From JANWHF01 sp036276235 (GTDB lineage: Bacteria; Planctomycetota; Phycisphaerae; Tepidisphaerales; Tepidisphaeraceae): a stretch of DNA of 14,183 nucleotides. The stretch spans positions 1-14,183 of the forward strand of contig DATBDZ010000006.1 in assembly GCA_036276235.1 (NCBI GenBank), in the 5' to 3' direction. This document shows positions 12,496 to 14,183 of this stretch, one piece after another. Each line of letters starts with the position of its first letter. Positions within the stretch are counted from its first letter, which is position 1. A program made the position numbers and the translations under genes. Under the pieces are notes generated by a model, which was not told the origin of the DNA, made no database searches, and saw nothing but the letters and a program-made list of their open reading frames with translations.

Positions 12496-12650
12496 TTCGC
12501 CACAGATGGACACAGATGAACACAGATAAGACAAGTGCAGGCTAATTTCGCGGATTTCCATAGATCAGAATCTAGAAATGCATCTGTGAGAACGAGGGTC
12601 ATCTGCGGGCACATTCTTATCTGTGTTCATCTGTGTCCATCTGTGGCGAA
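12496..12650. repeat. Perfect 36-bp inverted repeat of ACAGATG-type words, 83-base spacer
   Basis: Bases 12496-12531 and 12615-12650 are exact reverse complements. The arms are built from CACAGATGGA, CACAGATGAA and CACAGATAAG, a decamer repeated three times with small changes. The 83-base spacer contains degenerate copies of the same word (CATCTGTGAG, TCATCTGCGGG). With the terminator it fills the gap between the DUF2934 and LON-domain genes (12413-12707). The right arm contains a GTG in frame with the LON gene, which I reject as its start. Confidence 0.95.
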
Positions 12651-12707
12651 TTGATTCTTGATGTTCTTTGTGGCTCCGCCGTCAGCATGGGGCGTAGAAT
12701 TGACCTC

Positions 12708-13385
12708 ATGGGCCACCGACCAAAAAACGCCCCGTTGGATTTGTCGGCGGTGCCGATCTTTCCGCTGCCCAATGTCGTGCTCTTTCCGCACGTCATTCTT
12801 CCACTGCATATATTCGAGGAGCGATACAAGCAGATGACCGCCGACGCCCTGACCGGCCCGCGGCAGATTGCGATGGCCCTGCTCAAGCCGGGATGGGAAA
12901 AGGATTACTACCAGCGGCCGGCGATCGAGCCGGTCGTCTGCGTCGGCACGATCGTCAGCCACGAAATGATGCCCGATGGAAAGTACAACTTTTTGCTGCA
13001 AGGACATACGCGCGCCCGGATCGTCCGCGAATTCACCGACAAATCATATCGCGTTGCGGAACTGAAGCGGCTCGAGGAAACAAAGGTGACCGAAAAGGAT
13101 TTGTCGCCCTTGCGCAATCGATTGCAGGCAGTTTTTGATAATGGGACTTTCCTGGCGACGGACATCGGCCGCCAACTGCGGCAGTTGCTCGCGACGCCGC
13201 TCCCGACCGATGCGATTGCCGATCTGATCGCCTGCCGATTGCTCGATGATCCTGCGCTGAAGCAAACGCTGCTCGAAGAAACCGACGTCATGAGGCGTGT
13301 CGATCGGATCGTCACCGCGTTCGAGGCGATCCATCCGCAACTGTCGCCGCCGCACTATGGAATGAGCAAAGCAAGCCTGAACTGA
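12708..13385 (+). CDS. LON substrate-binding-domain protein without protease domain
   Basis: From the ATG at 12708 the product is 225 residues, matching the N-terminal LON (PUA-like plus helical) domain of Lon protease but with no ATPase or peptidase part. The signature VPIFPLPNVVLFPHVILPLH, followed by IFEERYKQM, is near the N-terminus. It is followed by the beta-barrel strands (QIAMALLKPGW, PVVCVGTIVSHEMMPDGKYN, FLLQGHTRARIV) and the C-terminal helix bundle (LRQLLATPLPTDAIADLIAC). Such stand-alone proteins are widespread and their function is uncertain; a substrate adaptor or sensor role is often supposed. Starts at 12687 (ATG) and 12633 (GTG) are also in frame. The latter lies inside the 36-bp repeat. 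I chose 12708 because relatives have short leaders, but no Shine-Dalgarno sequence separates 12708 from 12687. Confidence 0.9.
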   Translation: MGHRPKNAPLDLSAVPIFPLPNVVLFPHVILPLHIFEERYKQMTADALTGPRQIAMALLKPGWEKDYYQRPAIEPVVCVGTIVSHEMMPDGKYNFLLQGHTRARIVREFTDKSYRVAELKRLEETKVTEKDLSPLRNRLQAVFDNGTFLATDIGRQLRQLLATPLPTDAIADLIACRLLDDPALKQTLLEETDVMRRVDRIVTAFEAIHPQLSPPHYGMSKASLN

Positions 13386-13520
13386 TTGCACCATCGACAT
13401 GTTTTGATGTGAGATTTGCACCGGCGTCCGGCCGATTGCTGCAACGTAGCGGACATTGGGCTGCCTTTGCGTTTCGTCGAGATTTGCGCAGAATGCCCCG
13501 CGAATAAGGCCCGTGGTTGA

Positions 13521-14063
13521 ATGTGGTATTTTGCTTACGGATCAAATCTCAATGCAAAGGCAGTGACGGACTGGTGCCGCCATCACGGCCATCGTCCGCC
13601 GTCGCTTAAAGGCGGCAAGCCGGCGGTTCTCGATAACTACCGCATGGGTTTCCCGATCTACAGCGAATACTGGGGCGGCGGGATTGCCGACATCGTTTAC
13701 GACCCTGGCAAGTATGTGATGGGCGTCCTGTTTGATCTCACCGAAACTGACCTGGCCGTGCTCGATCTGAAAGTCGGCCGCAAGCTCGACGCCAGCGCTC
13801 GTGAGATCGGCATCTACAAGCGCATCGAAGTAAAGATCGCGCCGCTCGGGAAAGGCGAGCCGCTCAAAGCTCTCACCTATCAGGGCGTGAGCGCCGACCG
13901 CTATCACATCCCGCCAACGCAGCATTACATGGATTTGCTCATACAGGGCGCGTTCTCGCACGGGCTGTCGATCATGTGGGTTTCGTACCTGCAAAGCTTC
14001 AGCACGCACGCCGGCCGCAAGCCGAGGGTGCCGGGGACCGGGGATGCGGCACACAAATTGTGA
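13521..14063 (+). CDS. Gamma-glutamylcyclotransferase-fold (AIG2-like) protein
   Basis: The 180-residue protein begins with MWYFAYGSNL, the first strand and glycine-rich substrate loop (YGSN) that define this fold. The central VMGVLFDLTETDLAVLDLKV and the later YKRIEVKI strand agree. Members split gamma-glutamyl amines or peptides, releasing 5-oxoproline. The family's catalytic Glu usually follows in an LDxxEG motif, but here the segment reads LDLKVG, with Val85 at that place, and the stretch up to Tyr99 is longer than usual. Glu95 (REIGIY) might take its place, or the protein may act on something else or only bind. The C-terminal end is basic. AAGG at 13505-13508 is 12 bases before the ATG, a weak ribosome binding site. 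The gap back to the LON gene (13386-13520) shows nothing notable. Confidence 0.82.
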   Translation: MWYFAYGSNLNAKAVTDWCRHHGHRPPSLKGGKPAVLDNYRMGFPIYSEYWGGGIADIVYDPGKYVMGVLFDLTETDLAVLDLKVGRKLDASAREIGIYKRIEVKIAPLGKGEPLKALTYQGVSADRYHIPPTQHYMDLLIQGAFSHGLSIMWVSYLQSFSTHAGRKPRVPGTGDAAHKL

Positions 14064-14083
14064 AAGCGGGCGCGGCGCATTCC

Positions 14084-14179
14084 CCCTCTCCCCTGTACTC
14101 AGGGGAGAGGGCTGGGGTGAGGGGACCGATGCGCCGATCGGCGTGCTACGCCTTTTGGCGCATCGCTGACCCCTCACCC
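14084..14179. repeat. Nested palindromic repeat at the window edge
   Basis: CCCTCTCCCCTG (14084-14095) pairs perfectly with CAGGGGAGAGGG (14100-14111) around a TACT loop. Next to it GGGTGAGGGG (14115-14124) pairs with CCCCTCACCC (14170-14179), enclosing CGATGCGCC (14127-14135), which pairs with GGCGCATCG (14157-14165). The element begins 20 bases after the last stop codon and may continue past the window. Confidence 0.9.
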
Positions 14180-14183
14180 TGCC

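Noticed and set aside
12496..12650. CRISPR-like array
   Set aside because: The repeated words are about 10 bases, directly abutting and inverted between the arms, without regular spacers or cas genes.
12633..12707. GTG start giving a longer LON-domain protein
   Set aside because: The extra residues come from the 36-bp inverted repeat and do not resemble the family N-terminus.
1..14183. tRNA, rRNA or known riboswitch
   Set aside because: I looked in all gaps for cloverleaf-like conserved words and known riboswitch cores and saw none. Short RNAs without conserved sequence cannot be excluded by eye.

Overview
The window is a GC-rich stretch of bacterial chromosome holding thirteen protein genes, no recognisable RNA genes and no phage or transposase genes. 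The best guess is a planctomycete, possibly of the Phycisphaerae. This rests on an N-terminally short Rho with an unusual leader segment, several genes without a clear Shine-Dalgarno sequence, and the combination of an exported caspase-like protease, a CHASE2 cyclase and a DUF2934 protein. It is an inference from gene style only. A 16S rRNA gene or a marker-gene tree from the same contig would settle it.

Left part (1-5612), all on the minus strand. Read in the direction of transcription: a metallophosphoesterase, the membrane insertase YidC, a very small HELAH zincin, and an exported clan CD (caspase/legumain-like) cysteine protease with a built-in EF-hand. A hairpin repeat separates the phosphoesterase from yidC, and larger palindromic repeats isolate the next two genes. 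The four therefore look like separate or loosely linked transcription units.

Middle part (5613-9468). A divergent 351-base region, rich in short repeats and in G-runs on the plus strand, leads into a co-directional three-gene set. It encodes a CHASE2-class III nucleotide cyclase, an exported SH3-domain protein and an M48 zinc metalloprotease with a possible lipobox. All three products have envelope-facing parts, so the set could couple an envelope signal to cAMP production and to cell-wall or protein quality control.

Right part (9469-14183). rho lies on the minus strand, tail-to-tail with the M48 gene. The plus strand then carries a GatB/YqeY-domain protein, a PrxQ/Bcp peroxiredoxin with a TTG start, a small DUF2934 protein with a structured leader and a strong intrinsic terminator, a stand-alone LON substrate-binding-domain protein and an AIG2-like gamma-glutamylcyclotransferase-fold protein. 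Most are housekeeping or stress genes.

The most unusual content is between the genes. Most gaps longer than about 100 bases carry an inverted or tandem repeat, from several sequence families. Several have perfect arms: 33 bp at 1732-1813, 26 bp at 2497-2557, 23 bp at 4775-4850, 22 bp at 11296-11374 and 36 bp at 12496-12650. One locus (2442-2596) looks like one repeat family interrupted by another. These elements, rather than any gene, are the strongest candidates here for something undescribed.
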